A stretch of DNA of 64,000 nt from assembly GCA_016186945.1 (NCBI GenBank), contig JACPKR010000012.1:1-64000 (forward strand). The letters are read 5' to 3'. Positions within the stretch are counted from its first letter, which is position 1; the number at the start of each line of letters is the position of its first letter. The stretch comes from Deltaproteobacteria bacterium (GTDB lineage Bacteria; Bdellovibrionota_B; Oligoflexia; Oligoflexales; Bog-1112). The notes beneath the pieces were generated by a model. The model worked only from the letters and a program-made list of their open reading frames with translations. It was not told where the DNA came from and did no database searches. Of the stretch, positions 50,534-58,156 are shown in pieces. The translations under genes and the position numbers were made by a program.

Positions 50534-50734
50534 ATGCAAGTGCGCAAGACGATGAATCTTCCCAAGGAACTTCTTGAAGAGGCAGTCAAGGCGACCGGGG
50601 CGAGCACCCAAACTATGGCTGTTGTGATTGCACTTAAGGAGATCGTTCGCAAAAAAAAGTTTGCCGATCTTTCCAAGTTGAGAGGAAAAGTTAATATCGA
50701 TGCACTCATTTTGAGGGAAAACCGGAGAAGATAA
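50534..50734 (+). CDS. vapB: VapB-type antitoxin (DUF2191-like)
   Basis: 66 residues from ATG 50534, with TGGAG upstream. The N-terminal ribbon-helix-helix (MQVRKTMNLPKELLEEAVKA, TGASTQTMAVVIALKEIVRK) and the C-terminal 'LSKLRGKVNIDALILREN' match the short VapB antitoxins that repress their own promoter and block a PIN-domain toxin. The toxin gene follows immediately but is cut short, so the antitoxin is probably an orphan. Confidence 0.8.
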   Translation: MQVRKTMNLPKELLEEAVKATGASTQTMAVVIALKEIVRKKKFADLSKLRGKVNIDALILRENRRR

Positions 50735-50989
50735 TTGAACAACATTGTATTGATCGATACGAGCGTGTGGGCCGAGTATTGGAAATCAAAAAAGCATGAA
50801 TTCACAAGTGCAGTCGAAATCCTTCTTTTTGAAGGAAATATAGCATCATGCTATCTGATCAAGGCCGAACTGGCCTCAGCGCAAATAGCAAGAAGACAAG
50901 TTCTTAGAATACTCGATAGCTTGGACTATGCAGTGTCTGCTGATCTGGACTACAACCAAGAGGGCGTGGCATACGATCCTCATCCGTGA
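50735..50989 (+). pseudogene. vapC: VapC PIN-domain toxin, truncated
   Basis: 84 residues, TTG start right after the antitoxin stop. The N-terminal PIN motif (LIDTSVWAEYWKS) and the second conserved acid context (CYLIKAELASAQ) are present. The normal protein is about 130 aa and needs two more acidic residues near the C-terminus. The frame is cut off at 50973 by a 60-bp copy of the 3' end of the upstream gene, after which only a few codons follow. RNase activity is almost certainly lost. Confidence 0.8.
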
Positions 50990-51032
50990 AGTGAAAACCC
51001 TCCCCCGCTACTACACATAAGATACCGACCGT
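50973..51032 (+). repeat. Duplicated 3' end of the upstream gene (59/60 bp)
   Basis: CGATCCTCATCCGTGAAGTG to ACCGACCGT matches 50310-50368 with two substitutions and one inserted T. In the upstream gene these bases encode ILIREVKTLPRYYTQDTDR. The copy lies exactly where the truncated vapC ends, so the vapBC segment together with a MITE was inserted by an event that copied this target, or a duplication and deletion later joined them. Confidence 0.9.
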
Positions 51033-51046
51033 CTGAATCTCTGACC

Positions 51047-51186
51047 GTAATGCGTAAGCCACTTGGGGCAAGGAGGTGGTTTGGAGGAAACTGCGCAGCT
51101 GGTTCCTCCAAGAAATGCCTTTGGGGGAGCGACGGTTCCTTCGCCCCCCCAACCCCCCCTCTCCCTATTTGCCCCAAGTGGCTTAG
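51047..51186 (-). mobile_element. Near-full-length MITE in reverse orientation (copy 5)
   Basis: 140 bp. It begins with the complete terminal repeat GTAATGCGTAAGCCACTTGG, then the hairpin and the C-rich complement of the G tract, and ends GCCCCAAGTGGCTTA; the last seven bases of the right repeat are missing. No target duplication is visible. It separates the truncated vapC from the fused antitoxin gene. Confidence 0.92.
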
Positions 51187-51195
51187 GATCTGAGA

Positions 51196-51546
51196 ATGGT
51201 AAAATGGCAGGTCAATGAGGCAAAAGCCAAATTTTCCGAACTCATCAAGAAGGGGCAGGAAGGCCCCCAAATCATAGTAAGTCGTAACAAAGAAGTTGGC
51301 GTCCTGATAAGTTTTGAAGAATTTCAGGAGTTTCAAAAATACAAGGTGCAGTTGAAGAAACCGAGTTTGCTTGAATTTGTAGATAGTTTGCGCGATGTTA
51401 GAGAAACACAGACTGACATTAGAATTCCTCCTCGCAAGAATCGCAAGACAGCTGCGAGGATCCATGACTGCACTCTGGTCACAAGAAACGAAAAGGATTT
51501 CCTGGGAACCAAAATTGCCATCCTAAATCCATTTTATTGTAGTTGA
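51196..51546 (+). CDS. Phd/YefM-type antitoxin fused to the tail of a PIN toxin
   Basis: 116 residues. Residues 1-75 are a Phd/YefM antitoxin (KWQVNEAKAKFSELIKKGQE, GPQIIVSRNKEVGVLISFEE, F). From about residue 85 the sequence is the C-terminal end of a VapC PIN domain (ARIHDCTLVTRNEKDFLGTK, then AILNPF), where 'LVTRNxxDF' carries the last conserved Asp. This is a relic: deletion of most of the toxin joined the antitoxin to the toxin's end. It may still bind DNA as an orphan repressor. The start has weak context right after a MITE. Confidence 0.75.
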   Translation: MVKWQVNEAKAKFSELIKKGQEGPQIIVSRNKEVGVLISFEEFQEFQKYKVQLKKPSLLEFVDSLRDVRETQTDIRIPPRKNRKTAARIHDCTLVTRNEKDFLGTKIAILNPFYCS

Positions 51547-51556
51547 GAAAAAGATT

Positions 51557-51595
51557 TTGTGGAGAGAATTTTTTTTAAAAAAAAGTTCCCCTCCA
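51557..51595. repeat. A/T-cored palindrome
   Basis: GTGGAGAGAA, then T8A8, then AGTTCCCCTCCAC forms an imperfect hairpin with GTGGA/TCCAC at its base. It resembles the double-palindrome family near nadK in having long T- and A-runs. It could terminate the upstream antitoxin transcript. Confidence 0.5.
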
Positions 51596-51680
51596 CTGTC
51601 ATCCCACGGCTTGACCGCGGGATCCAACGGCAGCCTTCCTCGAAAAAGTTGGATCCCGCGGTCAAGCCGTGGGATGACAG
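51596..51680. repeat. Perfect 33-bp inverted repeat (GTCATCCCACGGCTTGACCG type)
   Basis: Arms 51596-51628 and 51648-51680 are exact reverse complements (33 of 33). The left arm starts CTGTCATCCCACGGCTTGAC; the loop is 19 nt. Sequences with this wording (ATCCCGCGGTCAAGCCG) are a widespread intergenic palindrome in many bacterial genomes. Perfect pairing implies recent arrival or gene conversion between the arms. Confidence 0.92.
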
Positions 51681-51732
51681 ACTCGTAGAATTTTTTCCCC
51701 AAATCTCTTATCTTGAATAAGAGAGAGATAGT

Positions 51733-53634
51733 CTAGAGACGAGCCTCGGTCTGTATCGCCTCATTGATGCTGGCATCATGCTTAACAATCGCATCCTTGT
51801 CGGCGTCGATCTGCGGCCCCCACTTCGCAAGTAGCGCCTCCAACGCCTCCGTCGGTGAAGCGGCAAGACCTACTACCCCACTTGTGATCAAAGCTCCCAT
51901 CGTCACCATCGCTAGACCTGCAAGAAGCCCAGAGTAGCGAGCAAGTTTGGCGCTCCGGGAGCGGGTAAGAGAAGGTCCTTCCCAATCGACCTTTGAGCGG
52001 GTAGTAGACCAGTCGCCCGGTTCATCGAACCGATCCCACCTACCATATACCGGCGACATTGCTGATTTTGGAACTTCGATTCTGCTAGCCAAGCGTCGGA
52101 AACCCGTAGCGGGAGCTGCTGCTGCCGCCCCCAGATACACCCCGACTTTTTTCAGAAATCCAGCTTCCGCATGAGGTTTCAAACTCACCTCTGCTTGAAT
52201 CTTGTTGATTTTAGCCTGAAGTTCCGGACTGATCCTAGAACCTGTTTCGCTGCTCATCTGCATTCTAAGGTCAGCAATAGCAGCGACTTGCGTCCTCGTC
52301 ATCAGCGCCTTGTTCACCATCGGCTCGACAAGGTACGAGGCGGTCAGAAAGCCCCCGACGGCCATGAGGGAGATGCCGACCGCGTAGCGCCATTCTTCAC
52401 GCGAGGGTTCCGGTGCGGGGGGTGCTGGAGGAGTCGGTGCTGCGGACGGTGTTGGTTCTTCGTACGCAACGTCGTAGGCCCCGGAGGGGCTGGAGGTGCA
52501 GGCCCAGGAGCCATCTTCGTCTTGGACCCAGTACGAGCCTTCGCCCCTTTGGAGGCAGCTCAGTTCGTCCTCTGCCTGGTCAGCTTGTGCGGACGCTGCT
52601 TTCGCTTCTTCCTCTGCTTGTGCGGCTGCTTGGGCGTCGGAGGCAGCTTTTGCTTCTGCTTCCTTGGCTGCTGCCTCTTGACGTGCTTGTCCTGCCTGGG
52701 CTTCGAGTTCTTTGATGCGGGCCTGTTGTTCCTCGGAGGCTTCGGGAGCTAGGGGAGGAGCTTCTGCCATCGCCTCTTCAGGAGGGGTGCAGGCGTTAGG
52801 ATCGGCAGCTTCTTCAGCGAGTCCGAGACCTGCTTTTGTTTTTGCCCTTCTTGCGCCGACGGCTTGAGCAGCCATGGCTTCGAATGCTGCTCCGTCGACG
52901 AGAAGATTGTAAGTGTCACGCAGGTACAGGATGTTGGAAATTTTCAATTTGAGTTTGTCGGGCAAGTTTGCCGTTTGGAACGTTTTCAATCCATCTTTGA
53001 AACGATAGATATCTTCATGAAGGGCGTCGCCGAGCTTCAAACGTGTGGCGAAGAGGCTTCGGTAATTTTGATTGTTCCCTGGGAAGACGAACCTGGCCTT
53101 TGCTGACTCGCCGCAATAGAACTTGCGCCCTCCGTGGTTGGGGTAGGCCATTGTTGATTTGCCTTTGGGGCTAGCTTCGAGGTCGGCCCAGACGCAGGAG
53201 CGGGCTGTGGCTTCAAATTCGCCTCGTGTGTAGCGCCCGTCGAGGGCTGCAACCAGGTGTATGTCTCCGTCTTTGTTATCCTCATCGGGCGCAAGGTCTC
53301 TGAGGATGGCTTCGTAGCATTCGTCACCTTTGCAGGCTTTGTAGAAGACGAAGTCAGCGTTGTCATCTCTTCTTGCAAGGATTTTCGCAAGGACCAGGGA
53401 GGTCCCGCTAATGGGGATATTTTCAACAGAAAATTTGGTGGTGCGTAAGGCGCTTGAGTTCAGAGGTTCGGGTGGGGGAAGTTCGAACAGGTTGAGCTTT
53501 TGCGCGCAGTCCGCCACCCCAATTTCAGGAGCGGGTGGGGGAGGGGGGGGCGCTCCTTTTTTCTTAGCTGTTTTGCAGGAAAGAAGAGCAATGCTGACGA
53601 ACAGGTAAGGAAGAAATAGTTTGAACCTAGGCAT
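51733..53634 (-). CDS. Large lipoprotein with Ala-rich coiled coil and C-terminal membrane helices
   Basis: 633 residues. The lipobox is IALLSC (Cys20). Residues 30-250 form a unique folded part with paired cysteines (CKGDECYEAI, SCVWADLE, FYCGES). Residues 290-360 are a Glu/Ala/Gln-rich coiled coil (EQQARIKELEAQAGQARQEA). A Pro-rich linker (PSAAPTPPAPPAPEPSRE) precedes two or three hydrophobic segments (VGISLMAVGGFLTASYLV, GLLAGLAMVTMGALITSGVV). A lipoprotein with additional membrane helices is unusual and suggests it bridges two membranes or is processed. No family is recognised. Confidence 0.7.
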   Translation of the reverse strand: MPRFKLFLPYLFVSIALLSCKTAKKKGAPPPPPPAPEIGVADCAQKLNLFELPPPEPLNSSALRTTKFSVENIPISGTSLVLAKILARRDDNADFVFYKACKGDECYEAILRDLAPDEDNKDGDIHLVAALDGRYTRGEFEATARSCVWADLEASPKGKSTMAYPNHGGRKFYCGESAKARFVFPGNNQNYRSLFATRLKLGDALHEDIYRFKDGLKTFQTANLPDKLKLKISNILYLRDTYNLLVDGAAFEAMAAQAVGARRAKTKAGLGLAEEAADPNACTPPEEAMAEAPPLAPEASEEQQARIKELEAQAGQARQEAAAKEAEAKAASDAQAAAQAEEEAKAASAQADQAEDELSCLQRGEGSYWVQDEDGSWACTSSPSGAYDVAYEEPTPSAAPTPPAPPAPEPSREEWRYAVGISLMAVGGFLTASYLVEPMVNKALMTRTQVAAIADLRMQMSSETGSRISPELQAKINKIQAEVSLKPHAEAGFLKKVGVYLGAAAAAPATGFRRLASRIEVPKSAMSPVYGRWDRFDEPGDWSTTRSKVDWEGPSLTRSRSAKLARYSGLLAGLAMVTMGALITSGVVGLAASPTEALEALLAKWGPQIDADKDAIVKHDASINEAIQTEARL

Positions 53635-53715
53635 GGACGTCCCCTATTTCAGATTTTGGAATTCTTGCTAATAGTCTAACACATTTTTCTTTTTTGGTAG
53701 CAATGGACTCTGGCT

Positions 53716-53790
53716 TTCTTGGAGGAACCAGCTGCGCAGTTTCCTCCAAACCACCTCCTTGCAGGGAGGCCAAACCACCTCCTTGCCGCA
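53716..53790 (+). repeat. Partial MITE hairpin upstream of a toxin-antitoxin pair
   Basis: TTTCTTGGAGGAACCAGCTG, TTTCCTCCAA, CCACCTCCTTGCAGGGAGGC and a second ACCACCTCCTTGCCGCA. It has the hairpin and the anti-Shine-Dalgarno-like part twice, without G tract or terminal repeats. It lies between the divergent lipoprotein and antitoxin genes and probably in both leaders. Confidence 0.85.
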
Positions 53791-53842
53791 CATCTGTATA
53801 CGTATTACAATTACACATGAGTAATGATGGAGATAAAACGCG

Positions 53843-54103
53843 ATGGCTGTACGTATACAGGTGATCCTTACGGAGGAGGAAGCTGCGGAGTTTAAAAATC
53901 AAGCAGTCAAGGAATCCAAGTCCCTAAGCTCATGGCTTAAGGAGGCTGCTAAGAAGAGGCTGAAAGAGGTACGTGTAAAACTGCGAAGCTCCAAGCAACT
54001 AGCTCTTTTTTTCGAAGAGTGCGACAAACGGGAAATGGGCAGCGAACCAGAATGGGAAGAACACAAGCGTATGATTGCGCAAGGCAAGGGAGCGTTCTTA
54101 TGA
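53843..54103 (+). CDS. Ribbon-helix-helix antitoxin
   Basis: 86 residues, ATG with GGAGATAAAACG upstream. The N-terminus (AVRIQVILTEEEAAEFKNQA, VKESKSLSSWLKEAAKKRLK) is the strand-helix-helix of CopG/MetJ-type antitoxins, where the first strand contacts DNA. The second half is acidic and would bind the toxin. The toxin gene overlaps its stop by 4 nt (ATGA), the usual coupled arrangement. This pair looks intact, unlike the two degraded systems 3 kb away. Confidence 0.8.
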   Translation: MAVRIQVILTEEEAAEFKNQAVKESKSLSSWLKEAAKKRLKEVRVKLRSSKQLALFFEECDKREMGSEPEWEEHKRMIAQGKGAFL

Positions 54104-54495
54104 TTTTTGTCGATTCGAACGTCATTATATATGCTGTGGGACGAAAGCATCAGTTGCAGCACGAAGCGAGGGATTTTTTTTTGAAAGCAGCGGATAAGGG
54201 AGCCAATCTTGTAACTTCTGCGGAAGTTTTACAAGAGTTGATTCACGTTTATTTGCCGGTGAATCGTGTGGAGACAATGGAGGCTGCCTTTGAATTGGTG
54301 ATCGGTAATATTCAGAAAGTTCTCCCGGTATCGGAAGAGAGTGTTTTAATTGCAAAGTCCCTCAGCTATGATAACCCGGGGTTGGAAGCTCGGGACCTAA
54401 TTCACGCAGCAATATGCAAAATTCATAACATTAAAGAGATAAAAACTTTTGATAGAAAACTTGCCAGTTTTTTTAAGAGCGCCAAAAGGCGTTAG
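54100..54495 (+). CDS. PIN-domain toxin (VapC-like)
   Basis: 131 residues from ATG 54100, overlapping the antitoxin. The four acidic positions expected for a PIN RNase are present: Asp in MIFVDSNVIIY, Glu in SAEVLQELIHVY, and Asp in GLEARDLIHAAI and KTFDRKLASF. The length is normal, so it should be active and cleave tRNA or mRNA when freed from its antitoxin. It ends 6 nt before the dnaE stop on the other strand. Confidence 0.88.
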   Translation: MIFVDSNVIIYAVGRKHQLQHEARDFFLKAADKGANLVTSAEVLQELIHVYLPVNRVETMEAAFELVIGNIQKVLPVSEESVLIAKSLSYDNPGLEARDLIHAAICKIHNIKEIKTFDRKLASFFKSAKRR

Positions 54496-54501
54496 TCGGC
54501 T

Positions 54502-57500
54502 TCAAATGTATGTGAAGCTCAGACTGTGAATCTTCGACAGATCTTGAATGAAGGCATCGCTCAGAACGACCCGACGGTGGGTGATGGACAGGCGCACCTT
54601 GCAGTCTTTCAGTGCCAATTGGGCGCGAAGGGGGGTATTGCCGGGGTGTTTCTCAAGGATGCGTCGGAGACTTTGCAGCGCTTGTGGGGTGGGTTCGTCT
54701 TCTTTTCCGTTAAGGGTCAGCAGGAGGCTTTTGACACGTTCACGTCGGATGGACTCGACGGGGATCAATGTTTCGATATTGAAACGAGCGGGCATTTCCT
54801 CATTCATGCGCTCGATTGTACCTTCTGCCAGGACGAAGGAGTTGGCGGGCGGGAGTGTTTTTCCTTCCAATGCGGACGAGAACATGATGCCTTCGTGGGT
54901 ATCGTCTTCCTGTTCCAGGCGGACGTAAGCCATGAGGGAGCCTTTTTTGCTTCGCCGGAATTCAAGTTTCCCCAGGAGGGCAAGCACGGAGACTTTGTGT
55001 TTACCTTGTTTTTCCCCAAGTTTTGCTAAATCCCCAAGCTTGGTGCTTCCCCAGTTCTCGACATCTTGACGGAAGAACGAGAGTGGGTGATGCGTAAGGA
55101 AGTTGCCGAGCAGTTTTCGTTCCCAGAAAAGATCTCGTATATCCCAACCTTTCTCTCCTTTCTTGAGTGGTGGGAAGCTCTGATCGTTAACCCAATTGGG
55201 TTCCTTCACACGGGGGCCTGAGCTGGTGAAGAGTGAGCGTTGGCCTGACGAGGATGCGTCGTGAAGGTCGGTGCTGTATGCCACCAGGGAGGGGACCATA
55301 GCATCCATGACTTGCCTGCTGTAGTTCAGGCCATCAAGGGCGCCACTGTAGATGAGGAGTTGAAGGGTTTTTTTCCCGAACTTCCCGAGGTGGACTCTTG
55401 TGGCGAGTTCGGTCAGGCTTTTGAAAGGACCGTTCTTTTCCCGTTCTTCGAGCACCGGTAGCAGGGGGCCTTCACCCATCCCCTTGATTGCGCTCAGAGC
55501 GAAGTCTACTTCACCTTCCTGCGGAACTTGAAACGTCAGGCCGCTGCGGTTGATGTGGGGGGTGAGGAGTTTGATTCCCAGGCGTCTGCATTCCTCGGCA
55601 TAGCGCACGAGCTTATCGGTGTTATCTTTGTCGCAGGTCAAACATGCAGCAAGGTAGCATTCTGGATAGTAGCATTTCAGGTAGGCCGTCTGATAGCTCA
55701 GCAGGCCGTAGGTTGCCGAGTGGGACTTATTGAATCCGTACTTGGCGAATTCTGCCATGAGGTCGAAGATTTCTTCAGCTGTCTCTCTGGGGATTTTATT
55801 TTGTTCGGCACCGGAGAGGAAACGTTCTTTCTGTTGGGCCATTTCTTCGGGAATTTTCTTTCCCATCGCGCGTCGCAGGAGGTCAGCTTCACCGAGTGAG
55901 TAATGGGCGAGGACGGCCGCTGTTTTTTGAACTTGCTCCTGGTAGAGGATCATTCCGTAGGTATCTTTGAGAATCGGTTCAAGGTCAGGGTGCAGGTAGG
56001 AAATCTTCTGCTGTCCGTGTTTTCTCTTCACGAAGTCATCGACCATCCCTGAGCCGAGGGGGCCTGGGCGAAAGAGGGCGACGAGTGCGATGATGTCTTC
56101 GAAGGTGGACGGCTTCAGTTTACGGATGAGTTGGGTCATGCCCGAACTTTCACACTGGAACACGCCTACAGTGTGTCCTTGTGAAAGCATGGCAAAAACT
56201 TTTGCGTTGTCGAGGGGGATCGTTTCAATCGCAAAGTCGCTCATGCCGCGTTGTCGAACAAGTTTGACAGCCTGGTCGATGACGGTCAGGGTTTTGAGTC
56301 CGAGGAAGTCGAATTTCACAAGCCCTGCTTTTTCCGTGGGCTTCATTTCATATTGTGTGATGTAGGAGGCTCCATCGGTTGTGTAGATGGGCACGTAGTT
56401 GGTCATATCTCCGTCTGAGATGACCACCCCGGCTGCGTGGACGGAGGTGTGGGAGCTGAGGCCTTCCAGTTTCATCGCCTGGTCCATGCAGTCTCGCAGC
56501 GAGTCGTCTTTTTCCATTTCCTCGCGTATGCGGGGTTCCTGGTCGAGCGCTTGTTGAAGCGTGATTCCCAGTTCCATGGGAAAGAGTTTCGTGAATTGAT
56601 CGACTCGGTTGAAACCCAGGTTCATGGCTCGACCTACGGCTTTCACGACCCCTTTCGCGTTGAGTTTTCCAAAGGTGGTGATCTGGGCAACGTTTTGTTT
56701 GCCGTAGGTTTTGACGCAGTACTGGATCACTTCATCACGGCGCCACTGGCAGAAGTCAATGTCGAAGTCGGGCAACGAAACGCGTTCTGGGTTGAGGAAG
56801 CGCTCGAAGATGAGGTTGTAGGGTAAGGGGTCGAGGTCTGTGATTTGGAGTGCGTAGGCGACCAGCGATCCTGCGCCGGAGCCTCGGCCGGGGCCTACGG
56901 GGATGCCTTGCCGTTTCGCCCAGGCGATGAAGTCCTGCACAATGAGGAAGTAGTCCGGGAAACCCATGTTTGCGATCACATCAAGCTCGAAGAAGAGGCG
57001 TTTTCTGTACTCTTCTTTTTCCCAGCTGCCTCGTTCCTTCAACCCCTTTTCAGCGAGGCGCCTTAACGTTTGTTCAGCACTTTCGTTACCGTGCAGTTTG
57101 ATACGCGGGAGATAGTATTTGCCTGTGGGAATGTGTACCTGCGAGCATTTTTCCGCGATTTTCAGAGTGTTCTCCAGTGCGAAGGGGTAGTCTCGGAATC
57201 TCTCGGCCATCTCTTCGTTGTCCATGACGTGAAGGTGAACGTTGGCAAGTCGGTTGCGAATATCCGCTAAAGTCAGACTGTTCTTTATGGCCACAGCGAG
57301 AGCATGGGTTTCAGCAAAGTCTTTCGTGAGATAGTGAGCGTTAGCGGTGGCCACGACGTCCACGCTAAGTTCTTGCGCTGTTTCTACGACTTTGCGCGCT
57401 AGTTCTTTTTGCCCGGGAAGGTCATTGTCAGTAATTTCCACGTAGAAGTCTTCGCTGAACAAAGCCCGCATCTGCTCGACAAAGGAACTCAAGCTTAGCT

Positions 57501-57924
57501 TGTTTTGCACCTTGACCATTTCTGAGAAGGCACCTCGCGAAAATGAGGAGATGGCGACAAGATCACTGGCATTTTCGCGCAGGGTCTTTGAGCAAATCAC
57601 GGGTGCGTCAGGATTCAAATCGCCCACATAGGCACTGGAAACGATTCGTAGCAGGTTTTTGTAACCTTGCTGGTTCTTAGCAAGCAGCACCAATTGGTAA
57701 AAACTGTCTTGCCATCGAAAAAACACCTCGCATCCCACGATGGGGATGATCCCCGCTTCTTTGGCCTTCTGGTAGAACTCCATCGCGCCGTGCATCTTGC
57801 TGTGATCTGTCAGGGCAAGGTGGGTGTGTCCTAAGTTCTTCACATGCGCGATGAGCTGAGGAATGCGGATGCTGCCGTCGACAAAGGAGTATTCGCTGTG
57901 AACATGGAGGTGTACGAAGCTCAT
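54502..57924 (-). CDS. dnaE: DNA polymerase III alpha subunit
   Basis: 1140 residues, near the usual 1,150. The PHP domain starts FVHLHVHSEYSFVDG and continues with HLALTDHSKMHGAMEFY. The catalytic palm has GPGRGSGAGSLVAYAL and PDFDIDFC (catalytic aspartates), with FVKRKHGQ, YQEQVQ and GFNKSHSATYGLLSYQTAYL further on. It is the replicative polymerase of the chromosome. The C-terminal OB-fold and tau-binding region (LLGKLEFRRSKKGSLMAYVR) are present. It stands alone, convergent with a toxin-antitoxin pair. Confidence 0.97.
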   Translation of the reverse strand: MSFVHLHVHSEYSFVDGSIRIPQLIAHVKNLGHTHLALTDHSKMHGAMEFYQKAKEAGIIPIVGCEVFFRWQDSFYQLVLLAKNQQGYKNLLRIVSSAYVGDLNPDAPVICSKTLRENASDLVAISSFSRGAFSEMVKVQNKLSLSSFVEQMRALFSEDFYVEITDNDLPGQKELARKVVETAQELSVDVVATANAHYLTKDFAETHALAVAIKNSLTLADIRNRLANVHLHVMDNEEMAERFRDYPFALENTLKIAEKCSQVHIPTGKYYLPRIKLHGNESAEQTLRRLAEKGLKERGSWEKEEYRKRLFFELDVIANMGFPDYFLIVQDFIAWAKRQGIPVGPGRGSGAGSLVAYALQITDLDPLPYNLIFERFLNPERVSLPDFDIDFCQWRRDEVIQYCVKTYGKQNVAQITTFGKLNAKGVVKAVGRAMNLGFNRVDQFTKLFPMELGITLQQALDQEPRIREEMEKDDSLRDCMDQAMKLEGLSSHTSVHAAGVVISDGDMTNYVPIYTTDGASYITQYEMKPTEKAGLVKFDFLGLKTLTVIDQAVKLVRQRGMSDFAIETIPLDNAKVFAMLSQGHTVGVFQCESSGMTQLIRKLKPSTFEDIIALVALFRPGPLGSGMVDDFVKRKHGQQKISYLHPDLEPILKDTYGMILYQEQVQKTAAVLAHYSLGEADLLRRAMGKKIPEEMAQQKERFLSGAEQNKIPRETAEEIFDLMAEFAKYGFNKSHSATYGLLSYQTAYLKCYYPECYLAACLTCDKDNTDKLVRYAEECRRLGIKLLTPHINRSGLTFQVPQEGEVDFALSAIKGMGEGPLLPVLEEREKNGPFKSLTELATRVHLGKFGKKTLQLLIYSGALDGLNYSRQVMDAMVPSLVAYSTDLHDASSSGQRSLFTSSGPRVKEPNWVNDQSFPPLKKGEKGWDIRDLFWERKLLGNFLTHHPLSFFRQDVENWGSTKLGDLAKLGEKQGKHKVSVLALLGKLEFRRSKKGSLMAYVRLEQEDDTHEGIMFSSALEGKTLPPANSFVLAEGTIERMNEEMPARFNIETLIPVESIRRERVKSLLLTLNGKEDEPTPQALQSLRRILEKHPGNTPLRAQLALKDCKVRLSITHRRVVLSDAFIQDLSKIHSLSFTYI

Positions 57925-58120
57925 GAATTTCTTTCTCTTTAAAAAACAGGAGATTGGGATAATGACAAGTAAACTTTTATTCCTCTGTTCCGTTAAGGGG
58001 TTGTGAATTTAAGTCTCACGAGAGAAGGCCACCGCGAGGGAGCGATGATCAATACGTTTCTTATAGCAGACTGTCCGCTCGGGGAGAAGGATCAGGGCAA
58101 GCTATTCCCTCGCCCGTTCA

Positions 58121-58150
58121 GCCCCCTTGCCTTCCTTTTTAAAAGGGGGC
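58121..58150 (+). promoter_or_regulatory. Hairpin that covers the Shine-Dalgarno of the sensor kinase gene
   Basis: GCCCCCTT (58121-58128) pairs perfectly with AAGGGGGC (58143-58150) across a 14-nt loop. The second arm is the Shine-Dalgarno of the next gene (ATG 58157). In the folded mRNA the ribosome site is buried, so translation may depend on temperature, a ligand or an upstream factor. The 230 bases before it show no gene. Confidence 0.5.
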
Positions 58151-58156
58151 CAAGCT

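Noticed and set aside
52171-52752. 193-codon frame opposite the large lipoprotein gene
   Set aside because: Cys/Gly/Leu-rich complement of the Ala/Glu-rich coiled coil; no independent support.
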